A stretch of DNA of 64,000 nt. Source: Francisella sp. SYW-9 (GTDB lineage: Bacteria; Pseudomonadota; Gammaproteobacteria; Francisellales; Francisellaceae). Positions 37,880 to 48,067 of the stretch are shown in pieces. The stretch lies in contig NZ_VXKQ01000008.1 in NCBI RefSeq assembly GCF_008711465.1, forward strand, positions 62,001 to 126,000, read 5' to 3'. Numbering within the stretch: position 1 is the stretch's first letter; each line of letters opens with the position of its first letter. The position numbers and the translations under genes are program-made. The notes under the pieces are model-generated. The model was given only the letters and a program-made list of their open reading frames with translations. It did not search any database and was not told the DNA's origin.

Positions 37880-38955
37880 TTATTACTTCCTTTTTTACTT
37901 GCACTAACTTTTAGCTGAGACTCTTTAGTTAAAAGTTCATTTTGCTGACTCGATAATTGATTAATAACTTTATCAAGAGCATTATTCAGATCTTGAGTTC
38001 TTCGAGCTTGAATATTTTGTATAGATTTTTCAAGGTTTTTTGCATTATCATCTTGAACGAAGTACTTTTGTAAAATATTTGTAATATTTATTTTTGCTTT
38101 TGTAATATCAGCTTCATTATTTGTATACATTGCTGTTTGTAAAGCTATTAAAGATTGGTATAAATTATCAGATATAAATTGTTTTGCTTGCTTGCTTGAT
38201 ACAATAGTTTGATTTTTAGGTATATCTTGAATCTCCACGATCGAACTTAACAGCTTCATATATTTACTCTTAGTCTGATTCCCTTTTGCCGAACTAGCAT
38301 TTTCAGGCGTTATATACTGTAACTTACCAAACTGCTGTTCAATATTAATAAATTCTTTTATTACATCCTCTTTAGAAGCATAATTTTTCAAAACATTTTT
38401 GATATTTTGGCGATCATTTGCACTGATATTTGCAACCTTACTTGCTTGAATCTTATCAAAAGCCATACCTACCAAATCATTTGCTCTTTGAACATCTCCA
38501 CTAAACGCTACAACATCTTTAGCTAAAATTAGATAGTCAATAGCTGACTGAATATTTATAATGCTCATCTGCATATACAAATCTTTTGCAGGAGTCTCTA
38601 ACTGACTATTTACTGTAGTTAACTGTGATTGGATTGCTTTTATACTATTTTGTTGTGAATCATTTTGACTACTTAAATCATTGATAATACCATTTTGATC
38701 ATTTTGAGCTTGTTTAAGCTTATTTAGCAGTTTTTCTAAAGAAGAATACTGCTGATTTGTATCATTAGTTTTATTTTTATGTTTGATTACTGAGTCAGCT
38801 GTCACATATCCAGCCATGCCTATAGCTACTAATGATATTACAATACTAAATTTAGATAGACTTGATTTTGATTTTTTTACTTTAGTTGTGTCTTTTCCTA
38901 CAATAGTGCTTTTAGCATCACTACTTTGCTGATGGGAGTTTTTTGTTGCCGACAT
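37876..38955 (-). CDS. hemX: HemX-type protein (uroporphyrinogen-III C-methyltransferase-like name family)
   Basis: 359 residues. Ser/Lys-rich cytoplasmic N-terminus, one membrane helix (SIVISLVAIGMAGYVTADSV, about 38-57), then a long coiled coil rich in Gln and Asn (LEKLLNKLKQAQNDQNGI) and a helical C-terminal domain. The HemX family is annotated in many genomes as a uroporphyrinogen methyltransferase but lacks that catalytic fold; an assembly or scaffold role near HemD is more likely. Start overlaps hemD by 35 bp with AGAGG in the hemD end. Confidence 0.8.
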   Translation of the reverse strand: MSATKNSHQQSSDAKSTIVGKDTTKVKKSKSSLSKFSIVISLVAIGMAGYVTADSVIKHKNKTNDTNQQYSSLEKLLNKLKQAQNDQNGIINDLSSQNDSQQNSIKAIQSQLTTVNSQLETPAKDLYMQMSIINIQSAIDYLILAKDVVAFSGDVQRANDLVGMAFDKIQASKVANISANDRQNIKNVLKNYASKEDVIKEFINIEQQFGKLQYITPENASSAKGNQTKSKYMKLLSSIVEIQDIPKNQTIVSSKQAKQFISDNLYQSLIALQTAMYTNNEADITKAKINITNILQKYFVQDDNAKNLEKSIQNIQARRTQDLNNALDKVINQLSSQQNELLTKESQLKVSASKKGSNK

Positions 38956-39676
38956 TTTTACTAGCCTCTGTGATTTCCAGTATTTTTTTATAAATATAAT
39001 CGTTGTTTATTTTCTCAAGCTCTAAAGTATTCTTAAAGCCTTGCTTATTTACAAATTCTAGCATTTTTGAACTAGTTATGGTAATAATTGCGTCTATCGG
39101 GAGTGATGTTTTTGCAAAAACTCTAATTAATGATTTAAATACATCGAGGCTTGTCACAACTATAAGTTCTGGATATTTTTCTGAAAAGAACTGTTTATAT
39201 TTAGCTTCTAAAAGATCAATATCTATAAACACCCTCTCATATATTTCAAACTTTTTACACTTTGTTACTTTAGAAAGCTGTTTTATTAAAAGATCATTAC
39301 CCCCCACGCCAGATGCTATCGCATAGTTTTGTTGAGATGGATTATCTTGAAAAATCAGTCTAAATAATTCCTGAGAATTATACTTAGTATGAGGATATTT
39401 TGCTACCAAACCAAACTTAGCTAAAAGATTAGCTGTACTAGCTCCTATTGCGTATATTTTTTTGTCTGCAAAAAATTCTGGTGAATACTTTTTAAATAAA
39501 CCTTGAACTGCATATTTGCTTGTAAATATAATCGAGTTATACTCATAAATTTTTTTAGAAATATCTTTATAATAAATTTTTATAGTTGGTAGACTAATAG
39601 CATTACAGTTATGAGAATTAAGTAACTCAACTAAACCATAAGCATCTTTTTCTGGTCTACAAACAAGTATTTCCAT
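38921..39676 (-). CDS. hemD: uroporphyrinogen-III synthase HemD
   Basis: 251 residues, the usual length. Two alpha/beta domains; N-terminus MEILVCRPEKDAYGLVELL, then NSIIFTSKYAVQGL and IYAIGASTANLLAKFG (about 78-95), and SGVGGNDLLIKQLS. The family diverges strongly in sequence, so recognition relies on these blocks and on the linkage to hemX and hemY. Cyclises hydroxymethylbilane with ring D inversion to uroporphyrinogen III. hemC is not adjacent. It begins 1 bp after the sufE stop. Confidence 0.88.
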   Translation of the reverse strand: MEILVCRPEKDAYGLVELLNSHNCNAISLPTIKIYYKDISKKIYEYNSIIFTSKYAVQGLFKKYSPEFFADKKIYAIGASTANLLAKFGLVAKYPHTKYNSQELFRLIFQDNPSQQNYAIASGVGGNDLLIKQLSKVTKCKKFEIYERVFIDIDLLEAKYKQFFSEKYPELIVVTSLDVFKSLIRVFAKTSLPIDAIITITSSKMLEFVNKQGFKNTLELEKINNDYIYKKILEITEASKNVGNKKLPSAK

Positions 39677-40093
39677 TTACTGATTTCTAGTAGCTGTTGC
39701 GTATATGAAATTAAGCATTGATTTTAAGCCATTAGCCCTATTTGAACTTAAATTATTACCAAAGCCAATCTGCTGGATAAAATCAGTATTTGACTCTAAT
39801 ATTTCAGTTGGAGTTGCATTATTATAAACTTGCAACAATATAGCTATAAGCCCTGAAACAATTAATGCATCACTAGTTGCAATAAAATTTAACTTACCAT
39901 TTTCAACACAGCTATCAAACCAAACTTGTGATTGGCATCCTCTAACTAGATGATCTTCCGTCTTTCTATCCTCAGGAAAGTCTGGCAACTGTTTACCAAG
40001 TGAAATAATATAGTCATATTTATCTTCCCAGTCATCAAAAAAAGATAACTCTTCTATTAACTCTTGCTGTTTCTCTATAACTTGATTAGTCAT
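39677..40093 (-). CDS. sufE: SufE-type Fe-S cluster assembly / cysteine desulfuration protein
   Basis: 138 residues. Signatures: FFDDWEDKYDYIISLGKQLP (about 18-37), then DHLVRGCQSQVWFD with the acceptor Cys near residue 54 and a SGLIAILLQVYNNATP helix. SufE accepts persulfide sulfur from a cysteine desulfurase such as SufS and passes it on. Its desulfurase is not adjacent; a rhodanese-desulfurase fusion occurs at 52.7 kb. First gene of a tightly packed minus-strand unit with the hem genes, 142 bp from tRNA-Asn. Confidence 0.9.
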   Translation of the reverse strand: MTNQVIEKQQELIEELSFFDDWEDKYDYIISLGKQLPDFPEDRKTEDHLVRGCQSQVWFDSCVENGKLNFIATSDALIVSGLIAILLQVYNNATPTEILESNTDFIQQIGFGNNLSSNRANGLKSMLNFIYATATRNQ

Positions 40094-40193
40094 TTTATTA
40101 AAAGTAAATTAGCTAAAAACTTAGCGAATATATTAACATAAATACAGATTCATATAAAAGATTATAAAAAGCTATAAAAACTTTAAAAAAACA

Positions 40194-40222
40194 TTGACAG
40201 CACATGAAAAGGATCATATAAT
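40194..40222 (+). promoter_or_regulatory. consensus sigma70 promoter of tRNA-Asn
   Basis: TTGACA at 40194-40199 and TATAAT at 40217-40222, spacer 17 bp. The predicted start near 40229 lies about 6 bp before the tRNA-Asn 5' end at 40235. Confidence 0.85.
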
Positions 40223-40234
40223 ACATCTCGTTAC

Positions 40235-40310
40235 TCCCCGATAGCTCAGTCGGTAGAGCAGTTGACTGTTAATCAATTGGTCGGCGGTTCAAGTCCGTCT
40301 CGGGGAGCCA
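40235..40310 (+). tRNA. tRNA-Asn (anticodon GTT)
   Basis: 76 nt including encoded CCA. Acceptor TCCCCGA pairs with TCGGGGA, D arm AGCTCAGTCGGTAGAGCA, anticodon loop ACTGTTAAT with GTT, T arm GGTTCAAGTCC. Confidence 0.96.
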
Positions 40311-40359
40311 CAAAAAATTTCAGAAAAGTTCTTCATGCACTACTATAAATTAAGTTTTA

Positions 40360-40434
40360 CTTAGAGCTGTTTAGTAGTTTATATTTTTCTCCTCCTTTCT
40401 TATCTCTAAATTATGAATTCTAAACAGCTCTAAG
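40360..40434. ncRNA. candidate structured RNA: 15-bp inverted repeat with pyrimidine-rich loop
   Basis: CTTAGAGCTGTTTAG (40360-40374) and CTAAACAGCTCTAAG (40420-40434) are perfect 15-bp complements around a 45-nt loop. On the + strand the loop contains CTCCTCCTTTCTTATCTC, which is complementary to Shine-Dalgarno sequences (anti-SD). It lies 50 bp downstream of tRNA-Asn and could be read from the tRNA promoter. No intrinsic T-run follows directly. Classification as RNA is inference. Confidence 0.45.
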
Positions 40435-40780
40435 TGCGCGTGTACATAATGTATAAATTAGATTTATGTAACATAAAACATACATAACTTAAATTTATAC
40501 TTAATGAAAAAATAATTAATTTTTAATCATCTGCCATAACTTTATTACTAGAAAGATTCTCCCTATCTCATAGAATACTATCGATTTAATAATACTTTAT
40601 TGAATATAGATCATATGTTTATTAAACCCACCTATTTATCAGTCATTTATCTTTTATAAACAACTGCGAAATTCGCTGTAATAATTATTGATTTATTTTT
40701 CTTTTATTATAAAATATTTAGTCTTAAAAGTTCCGATGTTTGAAATAATCCCTATATTTAACATCTTACTTTTGGGCTCA
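40435..40780. other. intergenic, no gene recognised
   Basis: AT-rich stretch before proS. A further imperfect long-loop dyad is visible: GTATAAATT (40451-40459) and AATTTATAC (40492-40500). No ORF of convincing length, no tRNA, no T-box or riboswitch that I can recognise. Confidence 0.4.
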
Positions 40781-40857
40781 TAAAAAATGACTTTAGATAG
40801 AGACTCCTTTTTAGTTTTTTCATATCTCCTTACTTTCCCTATCTAAGGTCAATTTTT
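40781..40857 (+). terminator. long-loop hairpin with trailing T-run upstream of proS
   Basis: TGACTTTAGATAG (40788-40800) pairs with CTATCTAAGGTCA (40839-40851) at 12 of 13 positions, extended by AAAAA against TTTTT outside; the loop (38 nt) contains CTCCTTTTT and TATCTCCTT. A T-run follows (40853-40857). It could be a terminator of a 40.3-40.85 kb transcript or another sRNA-like unit of the same design as 40360-40434. Confidence 0.4.
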
Positions 40858-40877
40858 ATATTTTATAATATTTTTTT

Positions 40878-40886
40878 TGCTATAAT
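40878..40886 (+). promoter_or_regulatory. extended -10 promoter of proS
   Basis: TGC-TATAAT (40878-40886) is a TGn-extended -10 box 38 bp before the proS start; no good -35 is seen, as is usual for this class. Confidence 0.5.
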
Positions 40887-40923
40887 TTAGCTCATATTTT
40901 GATTTATAAAACTTATTAAACTT

Positions 40924-42624
40924 ATGAAAGCAACTCAAACTCTTATTGCTACAACTAAAGAACTTCCAAAAGAAGCTGTACTTACTAGCCACCAATATAT
41001 GCTAAAAGCTGGTCTTATTAAAAAACTGGCTTCGGGTATATACACTTGGATGCCTATGGGACTAAAAGTATTACAGAAAATCCAAGAAATTGTCCGTTCA
41101 GAGATGAACAAAGCTGGTGCTAGTGAGTTACTACTACCAAGCATATTGCCATCGGAGCTTTTACAAGAAACTCACCGTTGGGATAAGTTTGGACCAGAGC
41201 TTTTAAAACTTAGAGATAGACATGACAGAGATTTCTGCTATGGCCCGACTCATGAAGAACCTATAGTAGATATGGCTAGAGATACTATTAAAAGCTATAA
41301 ACAACTACCTTTAAATTTATATCAAATCCAAACAAAATTTAGAGATGAAATACGCCCTCGTTTTGGAGTAATGCGTGCTCGTGAATTTATAATGAAAGAT
41401 TCATACTCTTTTCATGAGAGTAATGAATGTCTAAACAATACCTACAAAGTAATGTATCAAACTTATTGTAACATTTTAGATAAAATAGGTTTAGCATATC
41501 GTCCGGTAAAAGCTGATAGCGGTGCTATTGGTGGTGATAATAGCCATGAGTTTCAAGTACTAGCAAATGCTGGTGAAGATATTATCTGTTATAGTAGCGA
41601 TAGTGATTACGCTGCAAATATAGAGCTCGCTACTTATGCAAAACCTGATCTTAGCAAAAGAGAAATATCGCAAAACTCAATAGAAAAAATTCATACACCA
41701 AATATAAAAACTATTGAAAAACTTTGTAAAGAAATGAAGTTTGATATTAAACAAACTATAAAAACTATGGTTATAAAAGATTCCCAGGGGAAATTCTTTG
41801 CATTAGTAGTTAGAGGTGATCATGAGCTAAATGAAACAAAGATTCATAAGCTTCCGCAAGTATCTGCTCCATATACTTTAGCTTCACGTGAAGAAATTTT
41901 TGGGCTTTTCAACGCAAATCCTGGCTCACTTGGAATATATAACTCCCCTATTCAAATAATTGCTGACTATAGTGCTGTAGCAATCTCAGATTTATGCTGT
42001 GGTGCTAATGAAGATGGTTATCACCTGACAAATGTAAATTGGGATAAAGATGTAACTAACTATGAAGTTGCTGATATCAGAAATGTAGTTGCTGGAGATA
42101 TTTCTCCTGACGGTAAAGGCACTCTAGAGTTAACAAATGGTGTAGAAGTTGGTCATATCTTTGAGTTAGGAGATGTCTACTCAAAACCAATGAATGCGAC
42201 TGTAATTGCTCAAGATGGTAAATCTAAGCCTATATTAATGGGATGTTATGGATTTGGTGTATCTCGAGTTATGGCTGCAGCTATCGAACAATCACATGAT
42301 GATAAAGGCATAATATGGCCAGAAGCTATAGCTCCATTTGAAGTCGCTATACTTCCAATCAATTACAATAAATCAGAGAATGTCAAAAAAGTTGCTGATA
42401 CTTTATATCAAGAACTATCAGTAAAAGGAATAGATGTATTATTAGATGATCGTGGTGCAAGACCTGGAGTAATGTTTGCTGATGCAGATCTTATTGGCTA
42501 CTCTCATCACGTTGTAATCGGTGACAGACTTTTAGAGCAAAATCTAATAGAATATAAAAACCGCAAAACCCAGGAAAAACAAGAAATAACCCTAGAGCAA
42601 TTAAGAAATCTTTTTTACTTATAA
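40924..42624 (+). CDS. proS: prolyl-tRNA synthetase (bacterial type)
   Basis: 566 residues, normal for the bacterial ProS with an editing (INS) domain. Class II motifs: [15 protein letters not shown] region, motif 2 [21 protein letters not shown] (in part) with KDSYSFH, editing domain at about 230-400 with GDHELNETK, motif 3 [18 protein letters not shown] near residue 440, and the C-terminal anticodon domain ([20 protein letters not shown], in part). Charges tRNA-Pro with proline; editing clears Ala-tRNA-Pro. The 3' end overlaps the convergent DUF6056-like gene by 10 bp. Confidence 0.97.
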   Translation: MKATQTLIATTKELPKEAVLTSHQYMLKAGLIKKLASGIYTWMPMGLKVLQKIQEIVRSEMNKAGASELLLPSILPSELLQETHRWDKFGPELLKLRDRHDRDFCYGPTHEEPIVDMARDTIKSYKQLPLNLYQIQTKFRDEIRPRFGVMRAREFIMKDSYSFHESNECLNNTYKVMYQTYCNILDKIGLAYRPVKADSGAIGGDNSHEFQVLANAGEDIICYSSDSDYAANIELATYAKPDLSKREISQNSIEKIHTPNIKTIEKLCKEMKFDIKQTIKTMVIKDSQGKFFALVVRGDHELNETKIHKLPQVSAPYTLASREEIFGLFNANPGSLGIYNSPIQIIADYSAVAISDLCCGANEDGYHLTNVNWDKDVTNYEVADIRNVVAGDISPDGKGTLELTNGVEVGHIFELGDVYSKPMNATVIAQDGKSKPILMGCYGFGVSRVMAAAIEQSHDDKGIIWPEAIAPFEVAILPINYNKSENVKKVADTLYQELSVKGIDVLLDDRGARPGVMFADADLIGYSHHVVIGDRLLEQNLIEYKNRKTQEKQEITLEQLRNLFYL

Positions 42625-43940
42625 TTATCTATAGGAACACCTATAACACTATTAAAATCATAGAATTTTGCAAATGCGATATTACTATATGTATTTTTAT
42701 CGGCCGTAATATCATTAATGAAAACTGTCTGCCCTATATATTCAGGAAGCATTGGTAATACTGGATTACTAACATTATTCTGATGGCAATACACAATCAG
42801 GCTTTTACGGTCTTGTTCAAACTCATATATTGAAAAATAAATACTAAATATTAAATAAAGCTGTATAACTAATAATATAGAAAAAAGCCAACTTAATTTC
42901 TTCATATTTAAATACAACTTGTCCATAAAATTACTGCTATGATTATAAAATTGCTGTAAAAAAGCAATAAAGAAAATAACATAATAAATAAGCAACACTC
43001 TTTGATTTAATGCATAAGATTTTGCTACTGGTGTTAAAACAAAAATACTTCCAATAAGAGCTATACTATAAATGCTCGCCTTAAGTCTAGAGACATTTTT
43101 ATTTAGAAATATAAGAATTAAAAAAAGTGCTATTAATATTATAAGTATTGTAGTGTCAGGGCTATTCATTATTTGACTTATCAAATTTACCAAATTTCCA
43201 AAAATTGAAATATCTACATTTGATGAAGTAGCAGAATCTAGCCTTACATAGTTTCCTGGAGCTGCAATTAGAATAACACCTCCAACAAAACAACTAATAA
43301 AAAAATAAATTATACTTTTATTAATATTCTGCCTAGATATTTTCTTATCTATAAAATAAGCTAAACAAAGTAAAAGAGTAACCCCAACGAATATCTCGTT
43401 ATATAACCCTATAAAAAAACCAATAAGTAAGCTAAACACGATACTTGACTTATCTTTTATAATAGTTAAATAATAAAAAACTGTTAATAACGTTATTCCC
43501 CAAAAATACTGTATTGCGGCAGTTTTCCAAATTATATTGGCTATAAAGCCTGTTTGATAAAAAACAAATATGAAAAAGAATACATATAGCAAAAAGTCTT
43601 TTGATAAAATTTTACCTTTATCTAGAGTTACAATTCTAAAAGAAATTAATAAAAATAAATAAAAACAAATAGAGTTTAAAATATTGATAATAAAAACCAA
43701 TATATGAATATACGACTTATTAAGGAATAAATAAATTAATGCCTGAGCTGTTATTCTACCAGTCCAATGAAAATAGTTTGAGCCTATACCTCTTAGATAA
43801 ATTATAAATCCTTTACTAAGAGCATCAGTATAAGCCCTCCCAAAATCATCTGCTCTTAATGGCTGTAAATAATTTAATAAGAAGAAATAAGATACAAATA
43901 AAATTGATATTACAAAGATAAAACAATATTTTTTTCTCAT
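42615..43940 (-). CDS. polytopic membrane protein, DUF6056-like
   Basis: 441 residues with about 11-12 hydrophobic helices and the region [14 protein letters not shown] between the first two (acidic residues after the first helix, like glycosyltransferase GT-C proteins) and [17 protein letters not shown]. These features fit the DUF6056 membrane family, which may transfer sugars from lipid carriers, but no function is established. Its neighbour is an acyltransferase for surface polysaccharides, which is compatible with a role in envelope glycan modification. The N-terminal Asp-Asp pair would be the likely catalytic site if it is a GT-C enzyme. Confidence 0.65.
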   Translation of the reverse strand: MRKKYCFIFVISILFVSYFFLLNYLQPLRADDFGRAYTDALSKGFIIYLRGIGSNYFHWTGRITAQALIYLFLNKSYIHILVFIINILNSICFYLFLLISFRIVTLDKGKILSKDFLLYVFFFIFVFYQTGFIANIIWKTAAIQYFWGITLLTVFYYLTIIKDKSSIVFSLLIGFFIGLYNEIFVGVTLLLCLAYFIDKKISRQNINKSIIYFFISCFVGGVILIAAPGNYVRLDSATSSNVDISIFGNLVNLISQIMNSPDTTILIILIALFLILIFLNKNVSRLKASIYSIALIGSIFVLTPVAKSYALNQRVLLIYYVIFFIAFLQQFYNHSSNFMDKLYLNMKKLSWLFSILLVIQLYLIFSIYFSIYEFEQDRKSLIVYCHQNNVSNPVLPMLPEYIGQTVFINDITADKNTYSNIAFAKFYDFNSVIGVPIDNYK

Positions 43941-44146
43941 TAGTTTATAAAAACTGTAATAAATAGATAACCTATTATATTTTGTTAGAAAAGAAAAAAA
44001 TAGCTTAAATATTATCTGATAAACAATTTCTATAAAAATTTAAAAATTCTAATATTTCTACCGAAACTATTTTATTTTATTTAACTAATAAAAAGCTGTA
44101 TTATTAGTTCCTAGATAAGTTAAAAAGTAAGCTATTACCAACAATA

Positions 44147-46123
44147 ATGAGTAACATAAAATATAGAAAAGATATTGATGGATTAAGAGCACTAGCTGTT
44201 CTATCTGTTGTATTATTTCATCTTAATTTAAGCTGGGTCAAATCAGGGTTTCTTGGAGTAGATATCTTCTTCGTTATTTCAGGATATCTTATAACCTCTA
44301 TAATAATTAGAGATTTAGACAATAATTCATTTTCCTTGAAAAACTTTTATTTAAGAAGAATGAGAAGAATATTACCAGCTTTAATCACTGTCTTGATATT
44401 TTCAAGTGTTTTAGCATGGCTAATATTACTACCACAAGATTTAAAAAACTATTCTGAGTCACTTGTTAGTGCTATTGCTTCTGTATCAAATCTCTTTTTC
44501 TTTGTGAAATTAAACTTCGGATATTTTGGAGCAGACTCTCAACTCATCCCTCTTTTACATACATGGTCTTTAGGAGTAGAAGAACAGTTTTACTTATTAT
44601 GGCCTATAATTTTGATATCCCTATTTAAAATAGGAATATCAACAAAGAAAAAGCTTTTCACAATATCAATAGTGCTCCTAATTGTTTCTTGTCTACTTTT
44701 TTTATCCGGAGAGGTTGATATTTACATGCTAAGCTCTCAAAGATGGTATTACTTTCCAACTCATAGAGCTTTTGAGCTACTATTTGGTTGTAGTTTAGCA
44801 ATTTCATTATATAAAAAAAATATTAAAGTAATAAATAATAGACTTCTTCTTAATACAATTTCAATAGTAGCGATACTATTAATGATAATTCCTATATTTA
44901 CTATCAATGTTGGGTTTCCAAGCCTTTGGACTATAGTAGCCTGCTCTGGTGCTACACTATTTATTTACACAGGTAGTAACAAAAGTTTCACTCCCATTGC
45001 TAATAAAATATTATCTATAAGACCTTTCGTGGCTATAGGATTAATTTCTTACTCCTTATATTTATGGCACTGGCCTATAATTGCTTATGTAAATTACCTT
45101 AGCATAGATAAAACTGGAGAGGTCTGCACAATAATATTTATAATAAGTATATTATTAGCAACTCTTTCATATTTTCTAGTAGAAAAACCTTTTAGGCATA
45201 AATTCAAATTCAGCTTTGCTAAGAGCTTTTTTGCATTATGGCTTATACCTTTAATTATTGCTATGTGTTTTTACACAGCTTCAACAAATCATAAATTTGG
45301 ATTTAATCAACCTAAAATAAACCAGAATGAACTAACCTACTCTTATGGATTTGAAAATATTGATAAGAACAACTGTTTTCTTATGATTGCATCTAGTAGT
45401 TTCGAATCAAAACAATTACCAAATATAAATAAGTGCTCTATTGGATATAAAAACATAGAGAAGCCTAATACCTTGTTAATAGGTGATTCTCATGCAAGAT
45501 CTGATATTCCTATGGTTAGCGTTTGGTTAAAAAATGTAAAACAAAAAGCATATGTCATATCTCAAAAGACTACTCCTTTTATTTATGATTTTAAGAATGT
45601 TGTCGAGTATGTATCTGTTACAGATAGAAATCATGCCATAGCACAATTAATTAAAACTAAAAAATATAAATATGTGATTCTTGCTGGTGAATGGTCAAAA
45701 GGAATATATTCTAGCTCAATAAAGTCAATTAAGAAATCAATAAAACTAATTATAGATAATGATGCAACACCTATAATAATCCTTGATACCCCTACTCTTT
45801 CATCAAATATTAGCAATCTATGCCCACTAGAACAGCAAAATTTACCTTTTCTTTTTGACAAGCATTCTTGTCAAATAAATGCAAACTTTGTTAAAGAACA
45901 ACAGCTTGCATTCTCAAATCTAATTAGAAAACTAAAAAAAGAATTTCCTCAAATGATTATAATAGATCCTAAAAAAGCGATATGTAATGATAAGTTCTGT
46001 AATATTGAAATAAATAATATTCCAATATACGCAGATTCCAATCATTTGAACTATATAGGATCTAAGTTACTTGGTAAGAAATATATGACAGAATATGGCA
46101 ACCCTCTAAGCTTTATGAAATAG
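44147..46123 (+). CDS. OafA/YrhL-type acyltransferase with C-terminal SGNH domain
   Basis: 658 residues. N-terminal acyltransferase-3 domain with about 10 membrane helices: YRKDIDGLRALAVLSVVLFHL with catalytic His near residue 25, GFLGVDIFFVISGYLI, RRILPALI, and LHTWSLGVEEQFYLLWPII. The C-terminal periplasmic SGNH domain has LLIGDSHARSDIP (Ser, about residue 450) and the distal catalytic pair in YADSNHLNYIGS. Such proteins O-acetylate LPS O-antigen, capsule or peptidoglycan. Full length and intact. Upstream a 206-bp gap; downstream an aminotransferase gene with its own promoter. Confidence 0.92.
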   Translation: MSNIKYRKDIDGLRALAVLSVVLFHLNLSWVKSGFLGVDIFFVISGYLITSIIIRDLDNNSFSLKNFYLRRMRRILPALITVLIFSSVLAWLILLPQDLKNYSESLVSAIASVSNLFFFVKLNFGYFGADSQLIPLLHTWSLGVEEQFYLLWPIILISLFKIGISTKKKLFTISIVLLIVSCLLFLSGEVDIYMLSSQRWYYFPTHRAFELLFGCSLAISLYKKNIKVINNRLLLNTISIVAILLMIIPIFTINVGFPSLWTIVACSGATLFIYTGSNKSFTPIANKILSIRPFVAIGLISYSLYLWHWPIIAYVNYLSIDKTGEVCTIIFIISILLATLSYFLVEKPFRHKFKFSFAKSFFALWLIPLIIAMCFYTASTNHKFGFNQPKINQNELTYSYGFENIDKNNCFLMIASSSFESKQLPNINKCSIGYKNIEKPNTLLIGDSHARSDIPMVSVWLKNVKQKAYVISQKTTPFIYDFKNVVEYVSVTDRNHAIAQLIKTKKYKYVILAGEWSKGIYSSSIKSIKKSIKLIIDNDATPIIILDTPTLSSNISNLCPLEQQNLPFLFDKHSCQINANFVKEQQLAFSNLIRKLKKEFPQMIIIDPKKAICNDKFCNIEINNIPIYADSNHLNYIGSKLLGKKYMTEYGNPLSFMK

Positions 46124-46260
46124 TTTAAGTTATTATATGTAATTTCATGATTTACTTATTTAAATTTTCACACATATTTATTAACTTAAAATAGTGTCAT
46201 GGCAAGATTTATAATATAATTTATCCTAATACATTATCACAAAATACGGGATAGTAACTT

Positions 46261-47394
46261 ATGATCCAGTCAAAACCCTACATTGATACAACACCTTCAA
46301 TATATGGTACATTCGGTAGTTTAACAGCAAGCCATAAGGCTCTTAATTTTACTCAAGGAGCTCCAGACTTTGATACTCCAGAATGGTTAATTGATCGCAC
46401 AAATTTTCATATGAAAAAAGGAGAAAATAAGTACTCTCCAATTCCTGGAGTTATGGCTTTACGTCAAGCAGTAGTTCAAAAGACTAAGATTTGTTACGAT
46501 GTAGATATCACAACTGATAATGTCGCAATTACTGTTGGCGCTCAAGAAGGGTTATTTACTACTATATCCGCATACCTTGATAAAAATGATGAAATTATAA
46601 TGTTTGATCCCGTATTTGATGCTTATGTAGGGATTACAAACTTTAACCAAGGTAAAGCTATAAGGCTTAAGTTACTACCAAATGGCAACATTGATGTGCA
46701 AGCTATAGCAAATGCTATTACAGAGAAGACAAAAGTTATACTTCTTAACTCTCCTCATAACCCAATGGGAACTACTATTTCAAAAGAAGAATATCAAGAA
46801 ATTGCCAGCATTGTTAAAGATAAAGATATTTTAATAATCTCTGATGAAGTCTATGAACATATATATAGTGGAGATAGCTTTACGAGTGCCTTACAAATTC
46901 CTGAACTAAGAGATAAGCTTATAGTACTACAATCTTTTGGTAAAACATATAATCTCACTGGTTGGCGTCAGGGATCAATGATTGCTCCAACAAATATTTT
47001 AAAAAATATCTTAGCTATAAAGCAATTTTCAACTTTCTCAGCTTGTACTCCGATGCAACTGGCATTAGCAGAAGGAATTTTAGAACACCCTGAATTCTAT
47101 CAAAATCTACATAAGCTATACAAGAAGCAAAATGCTCTACTAAGAGAAAGCCTAAAAGGATCAAGGTTTAATCTTTTAGAATGGAAAGGCTCTCCTTTTC
47201 AAGTTCTAGACTATAGCCAAATAAGCGATGAAGATGATCATACTTTTGTAACAAAACTTATCAAAGAACATGCTATAGGACTAATCCCACTATCTTCATT
47301 ATTTGTAAACCCAGATAAAGGGTTATTAAGACTCTGCTTTGCTAAAAAAGACAATACTATAATTGAAGGAGCAAAAATACTAACTCAAATATAA
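46261..47394 (+). CDS. ybdL: methionine/aromatic aminotransferase, YbdL-like
   Basis: 377 residues, PLP fold type I class I/II. NFTQGAPDFDTPEWLID (about 28-44), YSPIPGVMALRQAV, DNVAITVGAQEGLF, NSPHNPMGT, SDEVYEHI and the PLP Lys in SFGKTYNLTGWRQGSMIAP. Most like YbdL/KatB glutamine or methionine transaminase, used in methionine salvage from 4-methylthio-2-oxobutyrate. The omega-amidase YafV-like enzyme at 50.4 kb would consume the 2-oxoglutaramate formed when glutamine is donor, supporting that pairing. Possible -10 TATAAT at 46210-46220. Confidence 0.85.
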   Translation: MIQSKPYIDTTPSIYGTFGSLTASHKALNFTQGAPDFDTPEWLIDRTNFHMKKGENKYSPIPGVMALRQAVVQKTKICYDVDITTDNVAITVGAQEGLFTTISAYLDKNDEIIMFDPVFDAYVGITNFNQGKAIRLKLLPNGNIDVQAIANAITEKTKVILLNSPHNPMGTTISKEEYQEIASIVKDKDILIISDEVYEHIYSGDSFTSALQIPELRDKLIVLQSFGKTYNLTGWRQGSMIAPTNILKNILAIKQFSTFSACTPMQLALAEGILEHPEFYQNLHKLYKKQNALLRESLKGSRFNLLEWKGSPFQVLDYSQISDEDDHTFVTKLIKEHAIGLIPLSSLFVNPDKGLLRLCFAKKDNTIIEGAKILTQI

Positions 47395-47402
47395 AAGTTA
47401 TC

Positions 47403-47798
47403 CTAGCTTCCTTCTACTAAACTAATAAATGTAGCTGATTTAAGTGAGTTTCCTTTCTTACCATACTTCACTGCTAAGTTTGTTGTATTTTGAGATACCT
47501 TATTCATCACAACTTCTATAAAATCATTAGAATCATTATCATTAACTGCTAGTACTAAGGCTTTCTGATCACTCTTTTGATTTGTATTTATTGCATAAGA
47601 TTCACCTGCTAAGCTAGGAGCTTGCCCAGATTCTATCAACCTTAATGTTTCACTATAAACCTTATTTAAGCTTTTATGGACATTCTCCGAAGAATAACCT
47701 TCATTATTATATTTGATATTATTAGTAGCACATGCTGAAATAAAAGCCATAATAATAACTAAGACAAGGAATTTAAAATTCAATTTAATATTTTTCAT
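47403..47798 (-). CDS. small lipoprotein, DUF3568-like (paralogue 1)
   Basis: 131 residues with a lipobox: hydrophobic stretch then FISACATNN, lipidated Cys near residue 22. The mature part shows the pattern VHKSLNKVYSETLRLIESGQ followed by YAINTNQKSDQKALVLAV and VKYGKKGNSLKSATFISLVEG. It is clearly paralogous to 49290-49712 and 49791-50204. The family looks like DUF3568, which I associate with Francisella, function unknown. An outer-membrane or periplasmic location is expected. Confidence 0.7.
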   Translation of the reverse strand: MKNIKLNFKFLVLVIIMAFISACATNNIKYNNEGYSSENVHKSLNKVYSETLRLIESGQAPSLAGESYAINTNQKSDQKALVLAVNDNDSNDFIEVVMNKVSQNTTNLAVKYGKKGNSLKSATFISLVEGS

Positions 47799-48067
47799 TT
47801 AAAAAAATGTAAATTAGAGTAATTTCAATTATGTTATTAGAACACTCATTTGTCAATATTTTAAAATTAGTTAGATTTAGAGTTTATGAATTTAGCATTT
47901 TTGAAATAATAATAGATAAATATTTATTAAACATCAATTAGGAATTAAAACCATTATAAATTAAAAATTTGGAGTTACTTTAGATATGGGCTAGACATAC
48001 TAATTAACTTTATTCAAAATTTAGTTTTTCTACGAGACACATTTCTCTCTGTATAAAAAAACTAAAC

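Noticed and set aside
40360-40434. CRISPR-like repeat pair
   Set aside because: Only one inverted pair, not direct repeats with spacers; no cas genes in the window.
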